From Corynebacterium uropygiale (GTDB taxonomy: Bacteria > Actinomycetota > Actinomycetes > Mycobacteriales > Mycobacteriaceae), in contig NZ_JAKGSI010000002.1 in NCBI RefSeq assembly GCF_021568315.1, positions 451,071-515,070 on the forward strand: 64,000 bases of DNA. The letters run 5' to 3'. Shown here one piece after another: positions 24,930 through 32,108 of this stretch (position 1 is the first letter of the stretch; every line of letters starts with the position of its first letter). The notes under the pieces were generated by a model. The model searched no databases and had not been told where the DNA came from. It was given only the letters and a program-made list of their open reading frames with translations. A program made the position numbers and the translations under genes.

Positions 24930-27038
24930 TTGACCACCACCATTCCCGCTGCCACAGAAGCCTGGGAAGGTTTTACCCCCGGTGACTGGACAGATTCCAT
25001 CAACGTCCGGGACTTCATCCAGAAGAACTACACCCCCTATGAGGGAGATTCCTCCTTCCTCTCGCCCGCAACGGACAAGACCCTGCGGACCTGGGACTAC
25101 CTGGAGAAGCACTACCTCTCGGAGGAGAGGAAGCGGCGCGTCTACGACGTCGACACCCACACTCCCGCGGACATCGACGCCTTCCCCGCCGGCTACATCA
25201 ACGATGATGACGACATCATCGTCGGCCTCCAGACGGATACCCCGCTGAAGCGCGCCATGATGCCCTTCGGCGGCTGGCGCATGGTTGAGACGGCCATCAA
25301 GGAGGCGGGCAAGGAGGTCGACCCCGAGGTCAAGAAGATCTTCACCCGCTATCGCAAGACCCACAACGACGCGGTCTTCGACATTTACACCCCGCGCATC
25401 CGCGCAGCCCGGTCCTCCCACATCATCACCGGCCTGCCCGATGCCTACGGCCGCGGCCGCATCATCGGCGACTACCGTCGTGTCGCCCTCTACGGTATTG
25501 ACAAGCTCATCGAGGAGAAGCAGGCCGCCAAGGATGCCGTGGCGGATAAGCCCTTCTCCGAGCACTGGGCTCGCTTCCGCGAGGAGCACGCCGAGCAGAT
25601 CAAGGCCCTGAAGAAGCTCAAGGTGCTCGCCGAGTCCTATGGCTTCGACATCTCCGGCCCCGCCCGCACGGCCAAGGAAGCCGTGCAGTGGACCTACTTC
25701 GGTTACCTCGGCGCCGTGAAGAGCCAGGACGGCGCGGCCATGTCCTTCGGCCGCCTCTCCCCCTTCTTCGACATCTACTTCGAGCGCGACCTCGCCCGCG
25801 GCCTCATCACCGAGCAGGACGCCCAGGAGATCATCGACGCCCTGGTCATCAAGCTGCGCATCGTCCGCTTCCTGCGGACCATCGACTATGACCAGATCTT
25901 CTCCGGCGATCCCTACTGGGCCACCTGGTCCGACGCCGGCGTCTCCGAGGACGGCCGCACCCAGGTCACCAAGACCTCCTTCCGCCTCCTCCAGACCCTG
26001 CGCAACCTCGGCCCCGCCCCGGAGCCCAACATCACGATCTTCTGGGATCCCTCCCTTCCCGAGGGCTACAAGAAGTTCTGCGCGCAGATCTCCATCGAGA
26101 CCTCCTCCGTCCAGTACGAGTCCGACCGCCAGATCCGCGAGCAGTGGGGCGACGACGCCGCCATCGCGTGCTGCGTCTCCCCGATGCGCGTCGGCAAGCA
26201 GATGCAGTTCTTCGGCGCCCGCGTCAATGCCGCGAAGGCCCTCCTCTACGCCATCAATGGTGGCCGCGACGAGGTCACCGGCAAGCAGGTCGTCGCCGAG
26301 CCGCACCAGCCCATCGAGGGCGACGGCCCGCTCGACTTCGACGAGGTTTGGCAGCGCTACGAGGAGATGCTGGACTGGGTCATCGGCACCTACGTCGAGG
26401 CCCTCAACATCATCCACTACTGCCACGACCGCTACGCCTACGAGGCCGTCGAAATGGCCCTCCACGATTCCGAGATCGTCCGCACCATGGGCTGCGGCAT
26501 CGCGGGCCTGTCGATCGTGGCGGACTCCCTGTCGGCCATCAAGTACGCGAAGGTCTACCCGGTTCGTGACGAGACCGGCCTCGTCGTCGACTACCGCACC
26601 GAGGGTGACTTCCCGATCTACGGCAACGACGACGACCGCGTCGACGACATCGCCGCCACCGTGGTCCACACGATCATGGACAAGATCAAGCAGATCCCCA
26701 TGTACCGCGACGCCATCCCGACGCAGTCGGTCCTCACCATCACCTCGAACGTCGTCTACGGCAAGGCCACCGGCGCCTTCCCGTCCGGCCACGAGGCGGG
26801 GACCCCGTTCGCGCCGGGCGCCAACCCGGAGAACGGCGCCGACAACCACGGCATGGTCTCCTCCATGCTCTCCGTCGGCAAGCTGGACTACCACGATGCG
26901 CTCGACGGCATCTCGCTGACGAACACGATCACCCCGTCCGGCCTGGGCCGCGACAAGGAGGAGCAGGTCGCCAACCTCGTTGGTGTCCTCGACGCGGGCT
27001 TCATCATGAACGAGCCCGGGACCTGCTGCGGTCGCTAA
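24930..27038 (+). CDS. pflB: Pyruvate formate-lyase catalytic core lacking the glycyl-radical domain
   Basis: 702 residues from TTG at 24930, which has AAAGG 7 nt upstream; an in-frame GTG at 24915 is the alternative. The protein matches PflB from its N-terminus (WEGFTPGDW, DSINVRDFIQKNYTPYEGD) through the catalytic cysteine pair IACCVSPMRVG (Cys414-Cys415), VGKQMQFFGARVNAAKALLY and IPTQSVLTITSNVVYG to VANLVGVLDAGF. It then ends in IMNEPGTCCGR and a TAA, where E. coli PflB (760 residues) continues with the loop and glycyl-radical domain. That domain is supplied by the next gene, which is in the same frame 11 codons after the stop. PFL converts pyruvate and CoA to acetyl-CoA and formate without oxygen. 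No formate channel gene is nearby. Confidence 0.93.
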   Translation: MTTTIPAATEAWEGFTPGDWTDSINVRDFIQKNYTPYEGDSSFLSPATDKTLRTWDYLEKHYLSEERKRRVYDVDTHTPADIDAFPAGYINDDDDIIVGLQTDTPLKRAMMPFGGWRMVETAIKEAGKEVDPEVKKIFTRYRKTHNDAVFDIYTPRIRAARSSHIITGLPDAYGRGRIIGDYRRVALYGIDKLIEEKQAAKDAVADKPFSEHWARFREEHAEQIKALKKLKVLAESYGFDISGPARTAKEAVQWTYFGYLGAVKSQDGAAMSFGRLSPFFDIYFERDLARGLITEQDAQEIIDALVIKLRIVRFLRTIDYDQIFSGDPYWATWSDAGVSEDGRTQVTKTSFRLLQTLRNLGPAPEPNITIFWDPSLPEGYKKFCAQISIETSSVQYESDRQIREQWGDDAAIACCVSPMRVGKQMQFFGARVNAAKALLYAINGGRDEVTGKQVVAEPHQPIEGDGPLDFDEVWQRYEEMLDWVIGTYVEALNIIHYCHDRYAYEAVEMALHDSEIVRTMGCGIAGLSIVADSLSAIKYAKVYPVRDETGLVVDYRTEGDFPIYGNDDDRVDDIAATVVHTIMDKIKQIPMYRDAIPTQSVLTITSNVVYGKATGAFPSGHEAGTPFAPGANPENGADNHGMVSSMLSVGKLDYHDALDGISLTNTITPSGLGRDKEEQVANLVGVLDAGFIMNEPGTCCGR

Positions 27039-27071
27039 ACCATCCCACTCACTCACTGCAAAGGAGACATC

Positions 27072-27323
27072 ATGAGCACCAAGACTTTCGACGAGCGCCT
27101 CGCTGACATGAAGGCCAACCGCAGCGCCCACAACATGGACGCTGGCCTCTACCACGCCAACATCAACGTCCTCGACCGCTCCACCCTCGAGGACGCCATG
27201 GAGCACCCGGAGAACTACCCGAACCTCACGGTTCGCGTGTCCGGCTACGCGGTGAACTTCGTGAAGCTCACCAAGGAGCAGCAGCGCGACGTCATCTCCC
27301 GTACGTTCCACCACGGGGCCTAA
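27072..27323 (+). CDS. grcA: Stand-alone glycyl-radical domain of pyruvate formate-lyase (GrcA/YfiD-like)
   Basis: 83 residues. From residue ~27 it matches the C-terminus of PflB and of Yfi[51 protein letters not shown]. The radical glycine is Gly58 in RVSGYAV. Residues 1-26 ([18 protein letters not shown]...) do not match the canonical PflB loop and are much shorter than the N-terminal part of E. coli YfiD. The ATG has AAAGGAG 7 nt upstream, one of the best ribosome binding sites in the window. Since the preceding core has no radical domain, this subunit is likely required for activity and not just a repair factor. The upstream frame is open back to the pflB TAA, so rare readthrough would give a fused enzyme. 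Confidence 0.92.
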   Translation: MSTKTFDERLADMKANRSAHNMDAGLYHANINVLDRSTLEDAMEHPENYPNLTVRVSGYAVNFVKLTKEQQRDVISRTFHHGA

Positions 27324-27340
27324 ACCCTGACGTCACTGTT

Positions 27341-27377
27341 CGAGCCCACCGTCAGCCATCGGGCGTCGGCGGGCTCG
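27341..27377 (+). other. Intercistronic hairpin between the radical subunit and pflA
   Basis: CGAGCCCACCG (27341-27351) pairs with CGGCGGGCTCG (27367-27377), one mismatch, 15-nt loop. No T-run follows, so it is more likely a 3' stabiliser or partial terminator that lowers pflA expression relative to the enzyme subunits than a full stop. Confidence 0.5.
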
Positions 27378-27414
27378 ACCCACATTCACCCACGAGAAGA
27401 AGGAAGGCTCGACG

Positions 27415-28281
27415 ATGGCCTCGGACGGTATTAGCGGTGTCGTCACCCTCGACCCGGAGCTCGGCGACCGGGTGCGCGGCGTGGCCCAGGGAATTGGCAG
27501 CGGAGACCTGGACCTCAATCGCTCGGAGATGCTCGAAGCCCGACGCCAGGGCGACATCGCCCTCGTGCACTCCTGGGAGATGGTCACCGCCGTCGACGGC
27601 CCCGGCACGCGGATGACGCTCTTCCTCTCCGGCTGCCCGCTGCGCTGCCAGTACTGCCACAACCCCGACACGATGGAGATGAAGACCGGCACCCTCGAAC
27701 GGCGCGAGGATGTCCTCGCGAAGATCGTGCGGTACAAGCGAATCTTCGCCGTGTCGGGAGGCGGTCTCACCATCTCCGGCGGGGAGCCGCTCTTCCAGAT
27801 CGAATTCACCCGCAAGCTGCTCGCCGAGGTCCACGCGGCCGGGATTCACACGGCCATCGACACGAGTGGTTTCCTGGGTACCCGCCTGCGCGACGAGGAC
27901 CTGGAGAACATCGACCTCGTCCTCCTCGACGTCAAGTCGGGCATCCCCGAGACCTACAAGCGGGTCACCGGGCGCGAGCTGCAGCCCACCATCGACTTTG
28001 GCGACCGTCTCGCGGCCATCGGCAAGCCCGTGTGGGTGCGCTTCGTGCTCGTCCCCGGGCTCACGGATGATCCCGAGAACATCAACGCTGTGGCGGACAT
28101 CGTCGAGCGGTGGAAGGACAACGTCGCCCGCGTGGAGGTCCTCCCCTTCCACAACATGGCGGCGGACAAGTGGCATGAACTCGGTTTGCGCTACACGCTC
28201 GAGGGCGTCGAGCCCCCGTCCGCGGAAAAGACCGAGGCCACCCGGGAGGTCTTCCGCTCCCGCGGAATCACCACCTATTAG
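27415..28281 (+). CDS. pflA: Pyruvate formate-lyase activating enzyme (radical SAM)
   Basis: 288 residues; E. coli PflA has 246. The radical-SAM cluster motif is C-x3-C-x2-C in SGCPLRCQYCHNPDT (Cys74, Cys78, Cys81), with VDGPGTRMTLF before it and SGGGLTISGGEPLFQ after it (the GGE SAM contact), then DTSGFLG and LLDVKSG. It uses SAM and a 4Fe-4S cluster to put the radical on the glycine of the PFL partner, here presumably Gly58 of the separate small protein. The N-terminal ~48 residues (to GDIALVHSWE) have no counterpart in E. coli PflA and may help dock the split substrate. GAAGGAAGG precedes the ATG. Confidence 0.94.
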   Translation: MASDGISGVVTLDPELGDRVRGVAQGIGSGDLDLNRSEMLEARRQGDIALVHSWEMVTAVDGPGTRMTLFLSGCPLRCQYCHNPDTMEMKTGTLERREDVLAKIVRYKRIFAVSGGGLTISGGEPLFQIEFTRKLLAEVHAAGIHTAIDTSGFLGTRLRDEDLENIDLVLLDVKSGIPETYKRVTGRELQPTIDFGDRLAAIGKPVWVRFVLVPGLTDDPENINAVADIVERWKDNVARVEVLPFHNMAADKWHELGLRYTLEGVEPPSAEKTEATREVFRSRGITTY

Positions 28282-28302
28282 CTCTTTTCTCGACGCCCGG
28301 AC

Positions 28303-28332
28303 CGCCCCCGCGTGATTCGCTCCGCGGGGGCG
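28303..28332 (+). terminator. Hairpin after pflA
   Basis: CGCCCCCGCG (28303-28312) pairs perfectly with CGCGGGGGCG (28323-28332), 10-nt loop. There is no strong T-run after it on the plus strand. It sits between convergent pflA and the methyltransferase gene and may end both transcripts. Confidence 0.6.
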
Positions 28333-28352
28333 TCACTGTCCCTATGGTCTCC

Positions 28353-28937
28353 CTAGTCCCCGCGCAACACCGCGACGAGGAAGGGCGAGTCCGCCGTGAA
28401 GGGGCGCAGATCCCAGCTGCTGAAGAGGATGTCCTCGCGGAACCCCGCCGCCTGGGCATCGCGGAGGAAGTCATCGAAGGGCCAGCCCCGGCCGGCGCCG
28501 TAGCCGATGACGCAGCGCCCGCCGTCGGCGAGCACCTCCCGCAGTGAGCGGAGCATCGCGCCGCGCGCGGCGGGATCGATGAAGCCCACCACGTTTCCTG
28601 CCAGCACGATGATGTCATAGGGGCCCTCCGGCTGAGGCTCGGTCTCCAGGTCCACGCGCGCCCAGGTGACGTCGGGGAAGTCGTGGCGGGCGTGCTCGAG
28701 GAGGACGTCGTCGACATCCGTTCCGGTGACCCGGTGCCCCCGGGCGGCGAGGTAGCCTCCCACCCGGCCGGTGCCGCAGCCGGCGTCGAGGATCCTCGCT
28801 CCCCGCGGGGCCATCGCGTCGATCATGCGGGCCTCGCCGTCGATGTCTGTGCCCTCCGCCTGAAAACGGCGCCACCGGGCGGCGTACTGCACGGAGTGCT
28901 GGGGATTCTTCTCGACAATCTCTTTCCAGGTTGGCAT
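28353..28937 (-). CDS. Class I SAM-dependent methyltransferase
   Basis: 194 residues from ATG 28937 (MPTWKEIVEKNPQHS). The SAM site is typical: ARILDAGCGTGRVGGYLAARG, then TGTDVDDVLLEHAR, YDIIVLAGNVVGF and the late LADGGRCVIGYG. It is about the size of a Methyltransf_11/25 domain alone, with no substrate-binding extension, so the substrate cannot be guessed. The start is set by a TAAGAT -10 box 7 nt upstream. It is monocistronic and divergent from corA. Confidence 0.8.
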   Translation of the reverse strand: MPTWKEIVEKNPQHSVQYAARWRRFQAEGTDIDGEARMIDAMAPRGARILDAGCGTGRVGGYLAARGHRVTGTDVDDVLLEHARHDFPDVTWARVDLETEPQPEGPYDIIVLAGNVVGFIDPAARGAMLRSLREVLADGGRCVIGYGAGRGWPFDDFLRDAQAAGFREDILFSSWDLRPFTADSPFLVAVLRGD

Positions 28938-28944
28938 ACCGCCC

Positions 28945-28967
28945 ATCTTATGGATTCCCGATATATA
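28945..28967. promoter_or_regulatory. Divergent promoters for methyltransferase and corA
   Basis: Minus strand: TAAGAT (28945-28950), 7 nt before the ATG at 28937, so leaderless. Plus strand: TATATT (28962-28967) is a -10-like box giving a ~65-nt leader for corA. That leader is too short for an M-box magnesium riboswitch. Confidence 0.5.
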
Positions 28968-29036
28968 TTTGTGAAGGCTGCAGCGCACCAGCACTCCGCT
29001 CAGCCTTCATCTGACACTTCGCTGAAGGAGGACATC

Positions 29037-30131
29037 ATGGTGACGGGAAAGCTTCCACTTCCTTTTGGATCCCCGCGGCGAAGTGCGCAGCCAGCCCCGC
29101 CGCCCGTCGAGCAGACCGTGGAAAAAGCCATCGAGCACTGCCGCGTCTACCACAACGGGCACAGCCTCCCCGGCCAGTACAGCTATGGTGCGGCGATCGG
29201 CCAGGTGCAGCGCATCGAGGAGCAGGAAGGGCCCGGCACGAGCTTCGTGTGGCTCGCCCTTCAGGAGCCGACGGCCGAGCAGATGAAGGTCGTGGCGGAG
29301 CACTTCTCCGTCCACGAACTCATCGTGGAGGACGCTGTTGAGGCCCACCAGCGGCCCAAGGTCGAGCGCTATGGGGACCAGCTCTTCATCGTCGTGCGCT
29401 CGGTCAACTTCCAGGACCACGACTATGTCACCGACGGCCGCCAGATCATCTCCACCGGCGAGGTGCAGATGCTCATCGGGCGGAACTTCATCATCACCAT
29501 CCGGCACCGCTCCCAGGGCGGGAGCCTCGCGCGGCGGCTCGACGAGGATCCGGAGCTCTGCGCCCGCGGTCCGGCGGCGCTCGCGTGGGCCGTCGCGGAC
29601 ACGCATGTGGAACGCTACGGGTGGATTGCGGATCAGCTGGGCGTCGAGGTCGACGCCCTCGAGGAAGAGGTCTTTACCCCGAACTCGCGCTTCAACATTG
29701 AGCAGATTTACACCTACAAGCGTGAGATCCTGGAGATGCGCCACGCTATCGCGCCGCTCGCCCCCGCCCTGCGGCAGCTCTCCGAGGGGAACAAGGACCT
29801 CATGGGGAAGAAGATTCGCTCCTACTTCCGCGACGCCCTCGATAACCACCTCATCGCCACCGACCAGATCGCCAGCTACGACGAGCGGCTCACCTCCCTC
29901 ATCGACGCCGGCGTGGCCAAGGTGACCATGCAGCAGAATAAGGACATGAGGACGATCTCCGCGCTCGTCGGTATGGCGGCCGTGCCCACCCTCGTGGCCG
30001 GTATCTATGGCATGAACTTCGATTACATGCCGGAGCTCCACCACCCCCTCGCCTATCCGGCGGTGCTCATCGCCATGGTCCTCATCGTGGCGCTTATGGC
30101 CTGGTGGTTCAAGAAGAACGAGTGGCTCTAA
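29037..30131 (+). CDS. corA: CorA-type magnesium/cobalt transporter
   Basis: 364 residues. The ATG at 29037 has AAGGAG 6 nt upstream. A large cytosolic N-terminal domain (WLALQEPTAEQMKVVAEHF, EDAVEAHQRPKVERYGDQ) leads into a long stalk helix and two C-terminal membrane helices, with the ion-selectivity motif YGMNF between them and a basic end (WWFKKNEWL). CorA forms a pentameric Mg2+ channel gated by cytosolic Mg2+. Its stop codon overlaps the stop of the convergent thioesterase gene. Confidence 0.93.
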   Translation: MVTGKLPLPFGSPRRSAQPAPPPVEQTVEKAIEHCRVYHNGHSLPGQYSYGAAIGQVQRIEEQEGPGTSFVWLALQEPTAEQMKVVAEHFSVHELIVEDAVEAHQRPKVERYGDQLFIVVRSVNFQDHDYVTDGRQIISTGEVQMLIGRNFIITIRHRSQGGSLARRLDEDPELCARGPAALAWAVADTHVERYGWIADQLGVEVDALEEEVFTPNSRFNIEQIYTYKREILEMRHAIAPLAPALRQLSEGNKDLMGKKIRSYFRDALDNHLIATDQIASYDERLTSLIDAGVAKVTMQQNKDMRTISALVGMAAVPTLVAGIYGMNFDYMPELHHPLAYPAVLIAMVLIVALMAWWFKKNEWL

Positions 30132-30574
30132 GCCACCGGGCGCAGCACCATCGTGCGCAGGTTGGTGCGCGCCACCGCCCGCCCCTCGTGGAGCATCGTG
30201 ATGAGGAAGAGCTGAGTGCGCCCGCCCAGCTGGATGGGCTCGCAGCGGGCGGTCAGTACGCCCGTCTTCATCGGCGCAATGAAGTCCGTCGAGTTATTGA
30301 TCCCCACGACGACGCGCCCCGGGGCCGCAAGCAACCCGGCAACGGAGCCCACGGTCTCCGCGATCGCGCAATACACTCCCCCGTGGACGACGCCGTCCGG
30401 CTGAAGATGGCGGCTGGTCACCTTCATCTCCGCCTCCACGTACTCGGCGCTGAGCGAGGTGAAGCGGAGCCCGAGCTCCGCACTGAAACCGCTGCACAGA
30501 CGATTGAATTCCGCAACCTGCTCCGGCGTGGCAGTGCCGCGCCCGATCGTGGCGCACAGTCCCTGGATTGTCAT
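30128..30574 (-). CDS. PaaI-family hotdog thioesterase
   Basis: 148 residues, one hotdog domain. HGGVYCAIAETVGSVAG is the central helix with the family's HGG motif and acidic residue, followed by VGINNSTDFIAPMKTGVL and ARTNLRTMVL. Such enzymes hydrolyse acyl- or aryl-CoA thioesters; the substrate is unknown. A TAGAAT box lies 8 nt before the ATG at 30574. Its last 4 nt overlap the end of corA on the other strand. gnd starts 61 nt away in the opposite direction; a thioesterase next to gnd is also remembered in C. glutamicum. Confidence 0.85.
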   Translation of the reverse strand: MTIQGLCATIGRGTATPEQVAEFNRLCSGFSAELGLRFTSLSAEYVEAEMKVTSRHLQPDGVVHGGVYCAIAETVGSVAGLLAAPGRVVVGINNSTDFIAPMKTGVLTARCEPIQLGGRTQLFLITMLHEGRAVARTNLRTMVLRPVA

Positions 30575-30582
30575 GGTGAGCC

Positions 30583-30627
30583 ATTCTACGTTAGGTCACA
30601 CGATTACCCGACATCGGAGAGTATGAT
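30583..30627. promoter_or_regulatory. Divergent -10 boxes for thioesterase and gnd
   Basis: Minus strand TAGAAT at 30583-30588, 8 nt before the thioesterase ATG. Plus strand TATGAT at 30622-30627, 8 nt before the gnd ATG at 30636. Neither has a Shine-Dalgarno sequence between box and start, so both messages are probably leaderless or nearly so. Confidence 0.55.
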
Positions 30628-30635
30628 GTCCAACC

Positions 30636-32093
30636 ATGAGCAACGAGCAGAATCTCGCCCAGATTGGCGTCGTCGGACTTGCAGTCATGGGGTCGAACCT
30701 GGCCCGGAACTTTGCCCATAAGGGACACACCGTCGCGGTGTACAACCGCAGCACCTCGAAGACGGATGCTCTCATCGAGGGCCACGGCTCGGAGGGGAAC
30801 TTCATCCCCTCCACGACGATTGATGATTTCGTTCGCTCCCTCGAGCGGCCGCGCCGCGCGATCATCATGGTCCAGGCCGGCAAGGCCACCGACGCCGTCA
30901 TCAACCAGCTGGCGGATGCGATGGAGCCCGGGGACATCATTATCGACGGCGGCAATGCGCTCTACACCGACACGATCCGTCGGGAAAAGGAGATTGCTGC
31001 CCGGGGCCTGCACTTTGTGGGCGCGGGCATCTCCGGTGGCGAGGAGGGCGCTCTCCACGGACCGGCCATCATGCCCGGCGGACCCGCGGAGTCCTATGAG
31101 GCGCTAGGCCCACTGCTGGAATCCATCGCGGCGAAGGTGGACGGCACCCCGTGCGTGACGCACATCGGCCCGGATGGCGCCGGGCACTTCGTCAAGATGG
31201 TGCACAACGGCATCGAGTACGCGGACATGCAGGTCATCGGCGAGGCCTATCACCTGCTCCGCTATGCGGCGGGCATGGAGCCCGCCGAGATCGCCGACGT
31301 CTTCCGCGAGTGGAACTCCGGGGACCTCGACTCCTACCTTGTGGACATCACCGCCGAGGTGCTCTCCCAGACCGACGCCGAGACCGGCCGCCCTCTCGTG
31401 GACGTCATCGTCGACGCCGCCGGGCAGAAGGGCACCGGCCGGTGGACCGTGAAGGCGGCGCTTGACCTCGGCATCGCCACCACCGGCATCGGCGAGGCCG
31501 TCTTCGCCCGTGCGCTCTCCGGGGCCTCGACGCAGCGCGCGGCCACCGCGGGCTCCCTTCCCTCCGGCAGCCTCGACACCTTCGAGGACCTCGGCACAGA
31601 CCGCGAGACCTTCATCGAGGACGTGCGCCGCGCTCTCTACGCCTCCAAGCTCGTCGCCTACTCCCAGGGCTTCGATGAGATCAAGGCCGGCTCCGCCGAG
31701 CATGAGTGGAACGTCGATCCCCGGGACCTCGCCACGATCTGGCGCGGCGGCTGCATCATCCGGGCCCAGTTCCTCAACCGGATCCGCGAAGCCTACGACG
31801 CCAACCCTGAGCTGGAATCGCTCCTTCTCGACCCCTACTTCAAGGGCGAGATGGAGGACCTCGTCGATTCCTGGCGCCGCGTCGTGGTCGCCGCGACCCG
31901 CCTGGGCCTCCCGGTGCCGGTCTTTGCCAGCTCCCTCTCCTACTACGACGCCCTGCGCGCCGAGCGCCTGCCCGCCGCCCTCATCCAGGGCCAGCGCGAC
32001 TTCTTCGGCGCCCACACGTATCAGCGCGTTGACAAGGAGGGCCGCTTCCACACGCTGTGGTCGGCGGACCGCTCCGAGATCGCGATTTCCTAG
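30636..32093 (+). CDS. gnd: 6-phosphogluconate dehydrogenase (decarboxylating)
   Basis: 485 residues, normal full length. NADP-binding N-terminal domain with GLAVMGSNLARNFAHKG and VYNRST, followed by GAGISGGEEGALHGPAIMPGG and the catalytic lysine region GAGHFVKMVHNGIEYADMQ. The all-helical C-terminal domain follows (WNVDPRDLATIWRGGCIIRA, RDFFGAHTYQRVD). It oxidises 6-phosphogluconate to ribulose 5-phosphate and CO2, yielding NADPH in the pentose phosphate pathway. DEAD-box gene 32109 follows after 15 nt. Confidence 0.97.
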   Translation: MSNEQNLAQIGVVGLAVMGSNLARNFAHKGHTVAVYNRSTSKTDALIEGHGSEGNFIPSTTIDDFVRSLERPRRAIIMVQAGKATDAVINQLADAMEPGDIIIDGGNALYTDTIRREKEIAARGLHFVGAGISGGEEGALHGPAIMPGGPAESYEALGPLLESIAAKVDGTPCVTHIGPDGAGHFVKMVHNGIEYADMQVIGEAYHLLRYAAGMEPAEIADVFREWNSGDLDSYLVDITAEVLSQTDAETGRPLVDVIVDAAGQKGTGRWTVKAALDLGIATTGIGEAVFARALSGASTQRAATAGSLPSGSLDTFEDLGTDRETFIEDVRRALYASKLVAYSQGFDEIKAGSAEHEWNVDPRDLATIWRGGCIIRAQFLNRIREAYDANPELESLLLDPYFKGEMEDLVDSWRRVVVAATRLGLPVPVFASSLSYYDALRAERLPAALIQGQRDFFGAHTYQRVDKEGRFHTLWSADRSEIAIS

Positions 32094-32108
32094 GAGTACC
32101 TCTCGCCC

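Noticed and set aside
27036..27074. Reading the pfl gap as a sequencing error or nonsense mutation in one gene.
   Set aside because: Not fully excluded, but the strong ribosome binding site, the novel N-terminus of the second protein and the non-PflB end of the first favour two real genes.
24867..27314. An 815-codon minus-strand open frame opposite pflB.
   Set aside because: Shadow of pflB; composed mostly of Val, Asp, Gly and His with no recognisable motif.
28967..29036. A magnesium riboswitch upstream of corA.
   Set aside because: The leader is only ~65 nt and shows none of the M-box pairing.
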